Below are positions 9,533 to 18,257 of a stretch of 64,000 nucleotides of DNA, piece after piece. The stretch comes from Paraburkholderia domus. Its GTDB lineage: Bacteria; Pseudomonadota; Gammaproteobacteria; Burkholderiales; Burkholderiaceae. Each line of letters starts with the position of its first letter. Position 1 is the first letter of the stretch. A model generated the notes under the pieces. The model saw only the letters and a program-made list of their open reading frames with translations, ran no database searches and had not been told where the DNA came from. Location of the stretch: assembly GCF_905220705.1 (NCBI RefSeq), contig NZ_CAJNAT010000020.1, forward strand, positions 1-64,000, in the 5' to 3' direction. Both the position numbers and the translations under genes were made by a program.

Positions 9533-10251
9533 AGCGGGTCCTGCTGCTCGGCGGAACCGGCGACGCTTTGCGGATCGCCAAACAGCTTGGTCCCGAGCAC
9601 GTCTACAGTCTCGCGGGCCTCGGCAAGGTGCCGGACGACCTGTCGTGCTGGGTGCGTGTGGGCGGCTTCGGCGGTAGCGAAGGCATGGCGCGCTATATCC
9701 AGGATGAAGGTATTGACCTCGTGATCGACGCGACGCATCCGTACGCGGCGCAGATCAGCGCCAATGCCGCGAGGGCGAGCCGCACCGCGCATGTGCCGTG
9801 CTGGGCGCTGCGTCGCGCAGGATGGCAGCCGCAGGCCGGCGACGACTGGCGCATGGTCGACGATTGGGCCGGACTCACGGCCGCGCTCGCTTCGTTCAAG
9901 CGGCCGCTGTTCACGCTCGGCCGCGAACCGCTCGCGCATCTCGACGAAATCCCGCCGCAGCAGTTCTGGACTGTGCGCTGCCTCGATGCACACGAAGCCA
10001 CTCCACGTGCGAGGATTCTGGCGACGCGCGGCCCGTTTACGCTCGAAGGCGAGCGAGCGTTGTTCAGCGCGGAATCATTCGATGTCGTCGTCAGCAAAAA
10101 CAGCGGCGGTAGCGCCACCGAGGCCAAGCTCGAAGTCGCACGCGAGCGCGGCTTGCCGGTCGTCATGCTGCGGCGCCCTGAATTGGCCGCCGTCGATCGC
10201 GAGTTTGCAAACGTGGCCGACTTGCTGGAAGCATTGCAAGTCTCAGCTTAA
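9529..10251 (+). CDS. cobK: Precorrin-6A reductase
   Basis: This 240-residue CobK/CbiJ protein starts with RVLLLGGTGDALRIAKQL, an NAD(P)H-binding loop. It continues with DLVIDATHPYAAQISANAARAS and ends with SKNSGGSATEAKLEVARERGLPVVMLRRP, all characteristic of the family. The enzyme reduces precorrin-6A to precorrin-6B with NADPH. It overlaps cbiD by four bases. A 46-base gap separates it from cobM. Confidence 0.92.
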
Positions 10252-10297
10252 ATGGCGCATGCATGACATGCCGGCCAAACGAATCATGGAGTATTGA

Positions 10298-11026
10298 ATG
10301 ACGGTGTTTTTTATCGGCGCGGGACCGGGCGACCCGGAACTGATCACAGTGAAAGGGCAGCGGCTCGTGCGTGGCTGCCCGGTGATCCTGTACGCCGGCT
10401 CGCTGGTGCCTGCGGCTGTTCTCGAGGGGCATAGCGCGGAGCAGGTCGTGAATACCGCCGACCTCGACCTCGATCAGATCGTCGCGTTACTCAAGGCAGC
10501 GCACGACAACGGCCAGGACGTGGCACGTGTGCATTCCGGCGACCCGTCGTTGTACGGCGCGATCGGCGAGCAGATCCGCAGGCTTCGCGAACTGGACATT
10601 CCCTACGAGATCGTGCCCGGCGTGACGGCGACCGCGGCATGCGCGGCGACGCTAGGCTGCGAGCTCACGTTGCCGGACATTTCGCAGACGCTGATCCTCA
10701 CGCGCTTTGCAAGCAAGACGACGATGCCCGAAGGCGAACAACTCGCCGACCTCGCGAGACATCGCGCGACAATGGCAATTCACCTCGGCGTGCGCCATCT
10801 CGCGCGCATCGTCGATGAATTGCGGCCGCATTACGGGGGTGATTGTCCGATCGCGGTGATCTATCGTGCAAGCTGGCCAGATGAAGAAAAAATCACGGGT
10901 ACGCTCGACGATATCGTCGGCAAAGTGCAGTCAACCAATATTGAGCGGACGGCGCTGATTCTGGTCGGACAGGTGCTGGCTGCCGAAGGATTTGCAGAGT
11001 CGACGTTGTACGCTAAAGGCGGCTGA
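10298..11026 (+). CDS. cobM: Precorrin-4 C11-methyltransferase
   Basis: The 242-residue tetrapyrrole methylase opens with FFIGAGPGDPELITVKGQRL. It has VARVHSGDPSLYGAIGEQIRRL and IPYEIVPGVTATAACAATLG, which point to CobM/CbiF rather than the other paralogues. The enzyme transfers a methyl group from SAM to C11 of precorrin-4. It is the last gene of the rightward cobalamin operon and converges with the polyamine-binding protein gene 19 bases away; no clear terminator lies in that gap. Confidence 0.92.
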   Translation: MTVFFIGAGPGDPELITVKGQRLVRGCPVILYAGSLVPAAVLEGHSAEQVVNTADLDLDQIVALLKAAHDNGQDVARVHSGDPSLYGAIGEQIRRLRELDIPYEIVPGVTATAACAATLGCELTLPDISQTLILTRFASKTTMPEGEQLADLARHRATMAIHLGVRHLARIVDELRPHYGGDCPIAVIYRASWPDEEKITGTLDDIVGKVQSTNIERTALILVGQVLAAEGFAESTLYAKGG

Positions 11027-11044
11027 TCCGCACCGTCTGACCCG

Positions 11045-12169
11045 TTATCCCCCCGTCTTCAACTGCGCCCACAGCTTGCCTTCCAGGCGTTTGATCGGAG
11101 CGGGCAAGGGCTTGAGCAGGAACAGCGTTTTCAACACGGACTCGGGCGGATACACGGTCGGATCGTTGAGAATTTCCGGACGCACGAATTTGCGCGCGGC
11201 GGCGTCCGCATTCGGATAGAACACCTCATTGGTGATGCCGGCATGAACCTCGGGGCGCTCGATGTAGTTGATCCAGTCGAGCGCCGCTTCCGGATGGGGT
11301 GCATCTTTCGGAATCGCCATCATGTCGAACCAGACCGGCGCACCGCCTTGAGGAATGAAGTATTTAACCTCGTAACTCTTGTTGGCCTCGCGTGCACGAT
11401 GGCTCGCCATCGACACGTCACCCGACCAGCTCAACGCGAAACAGATGTCGTCGCCGGCGAGGTCGTTGATATAACTCGTCGCGTTGAACTGCGTGATGTA
11501 CGGGCGAATTTTCTTCAGCGCTTCGTACGCGGCCTGGTAGTCGGCCGGATTCACGCTGTTCGGATCGCGGCCGAGATAGTGCAACGTGACCGCGAACACA
11601 TCGGTCGGCGCATCGAGCACGGACACACCGCAACTCTTCAGTTTGCTTAGATACTCGGGCTTGAAGAGGATGTCCCAGTTATCGAGCGGCGCGTCGTTGC
11701 CGAGAATCTTTTTGACCCGGGTGACGTTGTAGCCGAGCCCTGTGGTGCCCCACGCCCACGGCACCGCGTACTGATTGCCAGGGTCCGCATCCGCGACCAG
11801 CTTCAGCAGACTGTGGTCGAGATTCACCAGGTTCGGCAGTTTCGATTTGTCGAGTTTCTGGTAGATGCCGGCCTGGATCTGCTGGGCGAGAAAGTTCGAG
11901 GTCGGCACCACGACGTCATAGCCGGTCGAGCCCGTCAGCAGTTTCGCCTGCAAGGTTTCGTCGCCGTCGTAGACGTCATAGCGCACATGAATGCCAGACT
12001 CTTTTTCGAAGTTCGGCACCGTATCCTTCGCGATGTAGTCGGCCCAGTTGTACAGGTTCAGCAGCTTTTCATCGGCGTGCGCGGTTGCGCCGAACGTGCT
12101 CAACAGCAGCGCTGCCAGCATCGACACGGCCGGCCTGGTCTTCATGATGGGGTGGGGCATGATGGTCAT
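11045..12169 (-). CDS. Polyamine ABC transporter periplasmic binding protein (PotF/PotD-like)
   Basis: The mature part starts LLNLYNWADYIAKDTVPNFEKESG and includes YDVVVPTSNFLAQQIQAGIYQKLDKSKLPN, the pattern of PotF/SpuD-type putrescine and spermidine binding proteins. An export signal (hydrophobic SMLAALLLSTFGATAHA) precedes it. Three in-frame ATGs lie at 12169, 12160 and 12145; none has a strong ribosome site, and the frame remains open further upstream but reads as antisense to speB-proximal DNA. The first was chosen. No permease or ATPase genes follow, so the binding protein must work with components coded elsewhere. It lies just downstream of an agmatinase-family gene, which forms putrescine, fitting a polyamine unit. 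Confidence 0.85.
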   Translation of the reverse strand: MTIMPHPIMKTRPAVSMLAALLLSTFGATAHADEKLLNLYNWADYIAKDTVPNFEKESGIHVRYDVYDGDETLQAKLLTGSTGYDVVVPTSNFLAQQIQAGIYQKLDKSKLPNLVNLDHSLLKLVADADPGNQYAVPWAWGTTGLGYNVTRVKKILGNDAPLDNWDILFKPEYLSKLKSCGVSVLDAPTDVFAVTLHYLGRDPNSVNPADYQAAYEALKKIRPYITQFNATSYINDLAGDDICFALSWSGDVSMASHRAREANKSYEVKYFIPQGGAPVWFDMMAIPKDAPHPEAALDWINYIERPEVHAGITNEVFYPNADAAARKFVRPEILNDPTVYPPESVLKTLFLLKPLPAPIKRLEGKLWAQLKTGG

Positions 12170-12201
12170 CCAGAGTGGTTTCAACAGGGCGGTTGCCGGC
12201 C

Positions 12202-13176
12202 TTACATGTGCTGATGGCGCTGCAGCTTCTGATTGCGCATCAGGCACAACATATCGGCGGCCAGGTGGGCCGCGGCGAGCGCGGTCACGTCGCTGTGGTC
12301 GTAGGGGGGCGACACTTCCACCACGTCCGCGCCGACCAGATTCACGGGGCCAAGCGCGCGAACGATTTCCAGCGCCTGTGCCGAGCTGAGGCCGCCTGCT
12401 ACCGGCGTGCCGGTGCCGGGTGCGAAGGCCGGATCGAGGCAGTCGATGTCGAAGGTGAGGTAGGTCGGTGCGTCGCCGACAATCGACAGCACTTGATCGA
12501 TGGTCGCCTGCGTGCCGTTGCGATGCACCCACGGCGCGTCGAGAATGCGCACGCCCATGAAGTCGTCGTTCCAGGTGCGAATGCCGATCTGCACCGAGCG
12601 CGCGGGATCGATCAGCCCTTCACGGATCGCCTTGTAGAACATCGTGCCGTGATTCAAGGAATCGGGATTGTCGTCCGGCCACGTGTCGCAATGCGCGTCG
12701 AAATGAATCAGGCTCAGCGGCTTGCCGTATTTTTCAGCGTGCGCGACCAGCAGCGGGTAGGTGATGTAGTGATCGCCGCCGAATGTCAGCATGCGGGTGC
12801 CCGTTGCGAGAATCTCGCGGGCATGAGCGATGATCGCGTCGCGAATGCCGAGCGGGTTGTGGGCGTCGAACCAGCAGTCGCCGTAGTCGACCACGTTCAG
12901 ATGATCGAACGGATCGATGCCCCACGGAAACGCGCCCAGCTCGGACAGTTGTACCGAGGCGGCGCGCATGCCCGCCGGGCCGAAACGCGTCCCTGGGCGG
13001 AAGGTGGTCGCGAGGTCGAGCGGAATGCCCGATACGGCGACGTCGACGCCGGTGAGATCGCGCGTGTAGGGCCGGCGCATGAAGGACAGCACGCCGGCGT
13101 AGGTGGGGGCAGCGGGTTGGCCGGCTGCGTCGGCCGCGGTGGCAGTGAGCTGCGAAGCGTTCAGATTCAGGGTCAT
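12202..13176 (-). CDS. speB: Agmatinase-family ureohydrolase
   Basis: The 324-residue protein carries the binuclear manganese site of the arginase/agmatinase fold: TFGGDHYITYPLL, SLIHFDAHCDTW and LTFDIDCLDPAFAPGTGTP, ending with ADVVEVSPPYDHSDVTALAAA. Members hydrolyse agmatine or related guanidino compounds to the amine plus urea. SpeB is the best fit, but guanidinobutyrase or guanidinopropionase activity cannot be excluded from sequence alone. The gene precedes the polyamine-binding protein by 32 bases and is divergent from a LysR regulator, so local control of putrescine formation or uptake is likely. Confidence 0.85.
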   Translation of the reverse strand: MTLNLNASQLTATAADAAGQPAAPTYAGVLSFMRRPYTRDLTGVDVAVSGIPLDLATTFRPGTRFGPAGMRAASVQLSELGAFPWGIDPFDHLNVVDYGDCWFDAHNPLGIRDAIIAHAREILATGTRMLTFGGDHYITYPLLVAHAEKYGKPLSLIHFDAHCDTWPDDNPDSLNHGTMFYKAIREGLIDPARSVQIGIRTWNDDFMGVRILDAPWVHRNGTQATIDQVLSIVGDAPTYLTFDIDCLDPAFAPGTGTPVAGGLSSAQALEIVRALGPVNLVGADVVEVSPPYDHSDVTALAAAHLAADMLCLMRNQKLQRHQHM

Positions 13177-13284
13177 GCAGGTCGATCCGGTCAGTTTTAA
13201 CGAGCACCGTCACACAAATATTCCTCATGTTTGATGAAACGGCATGCGGCGTGTGAGGGGCAACTGGCGCTATGATTGCGGGGC

Positions 13285-13323
13285 AATATTCCAGCGAAAA
13301 GCGAAGAATCTTGCTGGAAGTAT
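13285..13323. promoter_or_regulatory. Inverted repeat, candidate LysR operator
   Basis: TTCCAGC at 13289-13295 and GCTGGAA at 13313-13319 form a 7-base inverted repeat between the divergent speB-like and lysR genes, about 45 bases before the lysR start. LysR-type regulators bind dyads of this kind in the intergenic region they share with their target. The assignment rests on position and symmetry only. Confidence 0.35.
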
Positions 13324-13361
13324 CGATATTTTTAATATCTTCCCGAAACCATGGCGATCCA

Positions 13362-14249
13362 ATGCGTAGACTTCCCCCTCTGCAGGCCTTGCTCGCCTTC
13401 GACGCCGCCGCGCGCCTCGGCAGCTTCACGCGCGCGGCGCAAGAACTCGCGCTGACGCAATCGGCGATCAGTCATCAGATCCAGCAACTGGAGGAGTGGG
13501 CCGGGGTGCCGCTGTTCCGGCGGATCGGGCGCGGCGTCGCGTTGACGGCCGCTGGTGTGCTGTTTGCGCAGACCGTGACGTCGGCAATGGCCACGCTCGC
13601 CGACGGGCGCGATCGCATCGAGCCGTATGGCAATCCCGATTCAGTGATCATCTATTGCGCGCCGCAGTTTGCGACGGGCTGGATCATGCCGCGCATGCCT
13701 GCGTTTTCGGCGACGTTGCCGGACATCGAGATCTGGCTCATCACCGGGGACGAGGTGAACGAGATCGATCGTGTCGATGTCGACCTGGTCGTGTCCGCCA
13801 AGGAGATCCGCACACCCGAAGTGATCTGCGAACCGTTGCTCGACGAGGAGGCGGTCGCTATCTGCGGGCCCATGACCGCGCGTCGTCTGCGTTCGGCGCC
13901 CTTTCCCGAGGTCTTGACGCAAGCGCCGTTGCTGATGCTTGAGGCGCGACCGGAGTGGGCGCCGTGGTTGCCTGAGTTAAGGCGCGGCGGTTTGCGTACG
14001 CGGCGCGCCATGACGATCGACGATCCCCGCATCCTGGTGGCGGCCGCCGAGCAGGAAGCGGGTATCGCGATGGTGTCCCGGCTCACCGCCGCCGATGCTT
14101 TAACAAGCGGGCGGGTCGAGATCTTGCCGCAGGTGCCTGGTTTCGCACTCGCGCCGCTCTGGTTAATGCGCTCCGCCCAACCGGCGCGCTCCGCCGCGGT
14201 GGATGCGGTTTATGAGTGGATGGTGAGGCGCTGCCGGGACGGCAATTGA
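13362..14249 (+). CDS. LysR-family transcriptional regulator (GcvA-like)
   Basis: The protein of 295 residues starts RRLPPLQALLAFDAAARLGSFTRAAQELALTQSAISHQI, the LysR winged-helix domain with the GcvA-type beginning. The effector-binding domain follows from about residue 90, with the family-typical LMLEARPEWAPWLPE. The ATG at 13362 was chosen over the upstream in-frame start because it places the helix-turn-helix at the usual position. It is transcribed away from the agmatinase gene, the likely target, and its ligand is unknown. Confidence 0.87.
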   Translation: MRRLPPLQALLAFDAAARLGSFTRAAQELALTQSAISHQIQQLEEWAGVPLFRRIGRGVALTAAGVLFAQTVTSAMATLADGRDRIEPYGNPDSVIIYCAPQFATGWIMPRMPAFSATLPDIEIWLITGDEVNEIDRVDVDLVVSAKEIRTPEVICEPLLDEEAVAICGPMTARRLRSAPFPEVLTQAPLLMLEARPEWAPWLPELRRGGLRTRRAMTIDDPRILVAAAEQEAGIAMVSRLTAADALTSGRVEILPQVPGFALAPLWLMRSAQPARSAAVDAVYEWMVRRCRDGN

Positions 14250-14423
14250 CGCGCAGCAGGTCCTGTTGCGCGTCGGGCGCACAAGGAACCGCATGTAGTA
14301 TTGAACGTCGAGCGTGCGCCCCGGTAAATTTCGCAAGCTCTGTACGCCCTTCCAGCGATGAGGCGGTGGTTTGCAGAACGCCTGCGTCACGGATCTGATG
14401 ATCCCCATCCACAAGGATTCACC

Positions 14424-15548
14424 ATGTTTCGTCTAGGCTGTGCCGCCCTCGCGTGTCTGGTGGCGTTGTTGTGGGCGGGCGCCGCCGCGCCGGCAGATCA
14501 GGCGTCCTGGCATGTGGGGGAGGCCGGGCGCGTGTTTCATCCCGCCGTGGTCCGTCATTGGCGCGGCGCTCAAACGCAGGCGCTGGTGACGCAAATCTGG
14601 TATCCGGTCGACCCGGCACTCGCGGAGGCCACGCATGACATCGGCGCGCCCGGTCATCCGTTTTTTCATGGGCATCCGGCAGTCGTTGATGCGCCTCTGT
14701 CCAGCGTGCGCGCAACCTATCCGCTGCTCGTGCTGTCGCACGGCACCGGTGGCAGCGCGGACAGTCTCGACTGGCTGGCTTCGGCGCTCGCGGCCGAAGG
14801 CTATATCGTCGCCGGCACCAACCATCCGGGTAACAACGCACTGGAGCCGATGACCCGCGATGGCTTCATGCTCTGGTGGGAACGTGCCACCGACGCCAGC
14901 GAAGTGATCGACGGCGTCCTCGCCGATCCGATGCTGGGTCCGCATGTCGACCGGGACCGGATCGGCGCAGTGGGCTTCTCGCTTGGTGGTTATACGGTTC
15001 TTGAGTTGGCGGGGGCACGCACCAATCTGGCGGCGTTCGAGCGCTTTTGCACGTCACCCCAGGCCGATGCCATCTGTCATCCGCCCGAGGCCGCGAGAAT
15101 CCATGAAGACCCTGGCGCGCCTGCCTTGACGCTCGCCACCCTATCGCCTGAGACGAAGGCGTCCCGGGCACGTGCCGGTGCGTCGTACCGGGACCTGCGC
15201 ATCAAGGCGGTCTTTGCGATCGCGCCGGCGCTGGGCGAGGCGTTCGATAGCACCTCGTTCGCCGACGTCACCATTCCCGTGTCGCTGCTAGCAGGCGAGG
15301 CCGACGTGACCGCGCCCGTGAACACCAATATCCACCGCATCGCAGGTTTTATGCCGAAGGCAAACGTCACGATGGTGCCGGGTGCGTCGCACTACACCTT
15401 TCTCGATACTTGCTTCCCCGCTGCAGTCGAACACCTTGCGACCATCTGCAAGGACAATCCGGGCGTCGATCGCGATGCGATTCATGCGCAGACGGCCCAA
15501 CGGGCGCTCGACTTTTTCGCCGCCACGTTGCCAGCGGGGGGCTCGTAG
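14424..15548 (+). CDS. Exported alpha/beta-hydrolase (dienelactone hydrolase / PAF-acetylhydrolase-like)
   Basis: The 374-residue protein has a signal peptide (FRLGCAALACLVALLWAGAAA). An alpha/beta-hydrolase core follows: YPLLVLSHGTGGSADSLDWL is the oxyanion region, and IGAVGFSLGGYTVLELAG contains the nucleophile Ser in GFSLG, near residue 190. SLLAGEADVTAPV supplies the acid Asp and VPGASHYTFLD the His. It is a predicted periplasmic hydrolase related to chlorophyllase or PAF-acetylhydrolase-like enzymes; the substrate cannot be told. The ATG at 14424 puts the signal sequence at the N-terminus. It converges with the efflux gene 6 bases away. Confidence 0.75.
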   Translation: MFRLGCAALACLVALLWAGAAAPADQASWHVGEAGRVFHPAVVRHWRGAQTQALVTQIWYPVDPALAEATHDIGAPGHPFFHGHPAVVDAPLSSVRATYPLLVLSHGTGGSADSLDWLASALAAEGYIVAGTNHPGNNALEPMTRDGFMLWWERATDASEVIDGVLADPMLGPHVDRDRIGAVGFSLGGYTVLELAGARTNLAAFERFCTSPQADAICHPPEAARIHEDPGAPALTLATLSPETKASRARAGASYRDLRIKAVFAIAPALGEAFDSTSFADVTIPVSLLAGEADVTAPVNTNIHRIAGFMPKANVTMVPGASHYTFLDTCFPAAVEHLATICKDNPGVDRDAIHAQTAQRALDFFAATLPAGGS

Positions 15549-15554
15549 CGAGGT

Positions 15555-17048
15555 TCAGTCCTCGATCGGCGACAACGCTTCGAGCGGCATCGTCTTCTCT
15601 GGCCCGATGCTGATCGCCGGCACGAAGCCCAGCAGCACGACCACAAAAATCGCAATCGCAAAGATCGAGATGAAGGTCAGGTGCAGCGACTGATGCAACA
15701 CCATGCGAATCATGTCGCTATCGGCGAGCCTCGCCGCCTGATTCTGCAGCAGCGCTTTCAGTTGATCGGAGGTGACCACAGCGACGCCCTTCGAGTGACT
15801 GAGCCCGAAGTTGAGCACCGCGCCGAACAGCGTCGCGCCCAGCGTGCTGCCGAGATTGCGCGAAAAGAGATTCGATGCGGTGGCGCTGCCGCGCTCTTCC
15901 ATCTTGACGATCTCCTGGATCAGCACCAGCGAACTGACGCTCGACGTACCCATGCCGAAGCCCATGATGAGCGAACCGAACGCTGCGATGAGCGGCGAGC
16001 CGCCAGGCTGCAGGAACAGCAGCAGCACCGCGCCGAGCGGTATGAACGCGCTGCCGCCGATCAGAATGCGCCGCAAGCCGATGCGGTGAAATGTTTTCGC
16101 CGCGAGCGTCGCGCCCACCGGCCAGCCCACCATCATCATCGTGAGCGCAAGACCGGCGACCACCGGCGAGCGGTGCAGCACGCCCTGCACATACATCGGC
16201 AGGAAGGTGGTGGCGCCCATGAGGATCATGCCGGACAGCACGGTTGCGGCATTGCACGCGGCAATCGGCCGGTGGCTCCAGAGCGCGAACGAGATCATCG
16301 GTTCAGCCGCGCGGCGCTCCTGAAACACGAACGACAGCAGGCACAGCATGAATGCGCCACCCGCGAGCGACGCCCGGGCGATGTCGTCGTCGCCTGCGTA
16401 GGTGAGCGCCATCATCAGTGCCGCGATCGCCGCCATGAACAGCGCCGCGCCGGCAAAGTCGATCGATGGACGCGCATGCCGTTCCGATTCGCGCAGGAAC
16501 GCGATGAAGCCGGCTGCCGAGGCAAGGCCGATCGGCACGTTCATCCAGAAGATCCACGCCCACGACAGGTTGTGAATGATGAAGCCGCCCACCATCGGCC
16601 CGACCACCGCGGAAATGGCCCACACGCTGGCAAGATAGCCTTGCACCTTGCCGCGTTCGCGCGCCGGGTAAAGGTCGGCGACGATGGTCAGCGTGACCGG
16701 CTGGATCGCGCCCGCACCAATGCCCTGAATCAGGCGGAACACGATCATGGCGGGCATCGACCAGGCAAAGCCGGCCAGCACCGAGCCGAGCAGAAAGATC
16801 GCGATGCCGGCGAGCATGACCGGCTTGCGCCCGTAGAGGTCAGCGAGCTTGCCGAAGACCACGGTCATCGCGGTTTGCGTCAGCAGGAACGACGAAAAGA
16901 CCCAGCTATACAGATGCAGATCGCCGAGTTGCGCGACGATCTGCGGCATGGCGGTGGAAACGATGGTGGCTTCGATGGCGACCATCGCCATCGAAGCCAT
17001 GACTGCGGCAATGACTAAAGGACGCGACGATTGCGGGCTGCGGGACAT
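15555..17048 (-). CDS. MFS multidrug efflux transporter, DHA2 (EmrB/QacA) type
   Basis: This 497-residue membrane protein begins PLVIAAVMASMAMVAIEATIVSTAMPQI and contains the family motifs FGKLADLYGRKPVMLAGI (motif A) and FRLIQGIGAGAIQPVTLTI. A proline/glycine-rich segment after helix 5 (AISAVVGPMVGGFII) is antiporter motif C. The hydrophobic pattern suits 14 transmembrane helices. It would export drugs or toxic metabolites by proton exchange. No EmrA-type adaptor lies beside it. The substrate is unknown. Confidence 0.88.
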   Translation of the reverse strand: MSRSPQSSRPLVIAAVMASMAMVAIEATIVSTAMPQIVAQLGDLHLYSWVFSSFLLTQTAMTVVFGKLADLYGRKPVMLAGIAIFLLGSVLAGFAWSMPAMIVFRLIQGIGAGAIQPVTLTIVADLYPARERGKVQGYLASVWAISAVVGPMVGGFIIHNLSWAWIFWMNVPIGLASAAGFIAFLRESERHARPSIDFAGAALFMAAIAALMMALTYAGDDDIARASLAGGAFMLCLLSFVFQERRAAEPMISFALWSHRPIAACNAATVLSGMILMGATTFLPMYVQGVLHRSPVVAGLALTMMMVGWPVGATLAAKTFHRIGLRRILIGGSAFIPLGAVLLLFLQPGGSPLIAAFGSLIMGFGMGTSSVSSLVLIQEIVKMEERGSATASNLFSRNLGSTLGATLFGAVLNFGLSHSKGVAVVTSDQLKALLQNQAARLADSDMIRMVLHQSLHLTFISIFAIAIFVVVLLGFVPAISIGPEKTMPLEALSPIED

Positions 17049-17260
17049 GGGGCGGTAGTATTAGGATGTTGGAAGCGTCTAACGGCGTGACAGGTCACAC
17101 GCACACCGCGACGCAAAAGCGCGGCCGCGCGAAGGCGGCCGATGTGGAGTATGCACCTTGCGGAGAATGTGTGCTGAACGCGAGCCGCTTTGGCGAAGCT
17201 AAAGCGGCTTGGCACAGCATTTGCCCGTTCAGCCTTACTTTCGCCAAATGGAGGGTCATT

Positions 17261-17521
17261 ATGAGGATCGAATTCACCGGACGCCGTGAAGTGGTGGCAG
17301 CCGCGCGCGTCGCCTTCGAAGCCAATGTCGATGGGGCTGACGTCTGGTGCAGCGTGTCGCTGGACGCGCTGAACGACCATTTCGGCAACGCGGGACCATC
17401 GGCCCACGATCTGGTCGGGACCTTCGAGGCGAATCGCGCGCGGATTGAAAATGCTACGCGGCGGGTACTCGAGAAAAACGGGGGGCAATCCGTGGAACTC
17501 GAGACCGGGGATTTCAACTGA
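17261..17521 (+). CDS. DUF1488 family protein
   Basis: The 86-residue product MRIEFTGRREVVAAARV continues with FEANVDGADVWCSVSLDALNDHFG and matches the small DUF1488 family common in Burkholderiaceae, whose function is unknown. The ATG at 17261 follows a TGGAGGG ribosome site 7 bases upstream. The frame is open further upstream but with atypical composition. It appears to be a single-gene unit. Confidence 0.75.
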   Translation: MRIEFTGRREVVAAARVAFEANVDGADVWCSVSLDALNDHFGNAGPSAHDLVGTFEANRARIENATRRVLEKNGGQSVELETGDFN

Positions 17522-17772
17522 GGCCCGAGCAGCCCAAATCTTGAGAGAGGAGGAGGGTCCGGCATCTGCGTGCCGGGCCTGCTCCGATAGATTTTCCCCA
17601 GCAAACCACCTACGCTTCAAAACACCCGAACACGATCTGTTCGGTCTTTTGTCTCGCCCAACATAATCGCCTCCACCCGTTCGTGGATACCAGAAAGCGG
17701 TCGAGACCCGGATACTGTGCCGCGCAGGCGTGTAGCGGATTACGCAATTCAGGGGACAGGCAGCAAGGCACG

Positions 17773-18003
17773 GCGGAAGAAAACGCGAAAATCACCCGCG
17801 GCAACGTCGCGCATTTCGGCACGTATGCCGTGGACCCAGCAGCGCAGGTTATCGTTTTTCACATTCAAAAAAGCACTTTTCCGAACTGGGACGCAGAGGT
17901 TCAGCGCCGCCCGTTTACGCTCGACGGTGACCGGCTGACCTACATCACGCCGGGAGCCTTCGGCTATGGATCGTCGAAGGTCGTGTGGCAGCGCATGAAA
18001 TAG
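17773..18003 (+). pseudogene. Lipocalin-like domain protein, C-terminal remnant
   Basis: The frame reads VAHFGTYAVDPAAQVIVFHI, then STFPNWDAEVQRRPFTLDGD and ends KVVWQRMK. This fits the last third of the bacterial lipocalin-like (Lipocalin_5) family, where a GTYxVDxxxxTxxFHxxxSxFPNWxGxxQxRxF pattern precedes the final strand. The first 70 or so residues of the family, including the usual GTW start, cannot be found upstream in any frame. The open frame before it (from 17683) looks like unrelated DNA. It is probably a decayed gene. Confidence 0.6.
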
Positions 18004-18171
18004 TGCGCCTCGCCGGCAGGACGTGTTGTTGTTCGCACGCAACCGGACCCGCGGCACGAGCGAGCCGGTCAACTTCCTCAGATGGCAGAAACACAGCGTC
18101 CGCGCGCATCGCGTCTGAATTGCTGCATATTGATGAACGATTATTCTTAAATCTATAAAGGACTGCTCCAG

Positions 18172-18206
18172 AGCCCGGGCATTCGTTTTACGGGCCCGGC
18201 TTTTTA
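18172..18206 (+). terminator. Rho-independent terminator-like hairpin before the porin gene
   Basis: AGCCCGGGC and GCCCGGCT can pair (one bulged C) around a 13-base loop, followed directly by a T-run. It ends about 50 bases before the porin ATG. It may end the transcript of the decayed lipocalin gene, or act within the porin leader if that promoter lies upstream. Confidence 0.55.
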
Positions 18207-18257
18207 TACTCCGCGTCGCTGTTCAAAACCAGACTTCAGCTACGCAGGAGCATTTTC

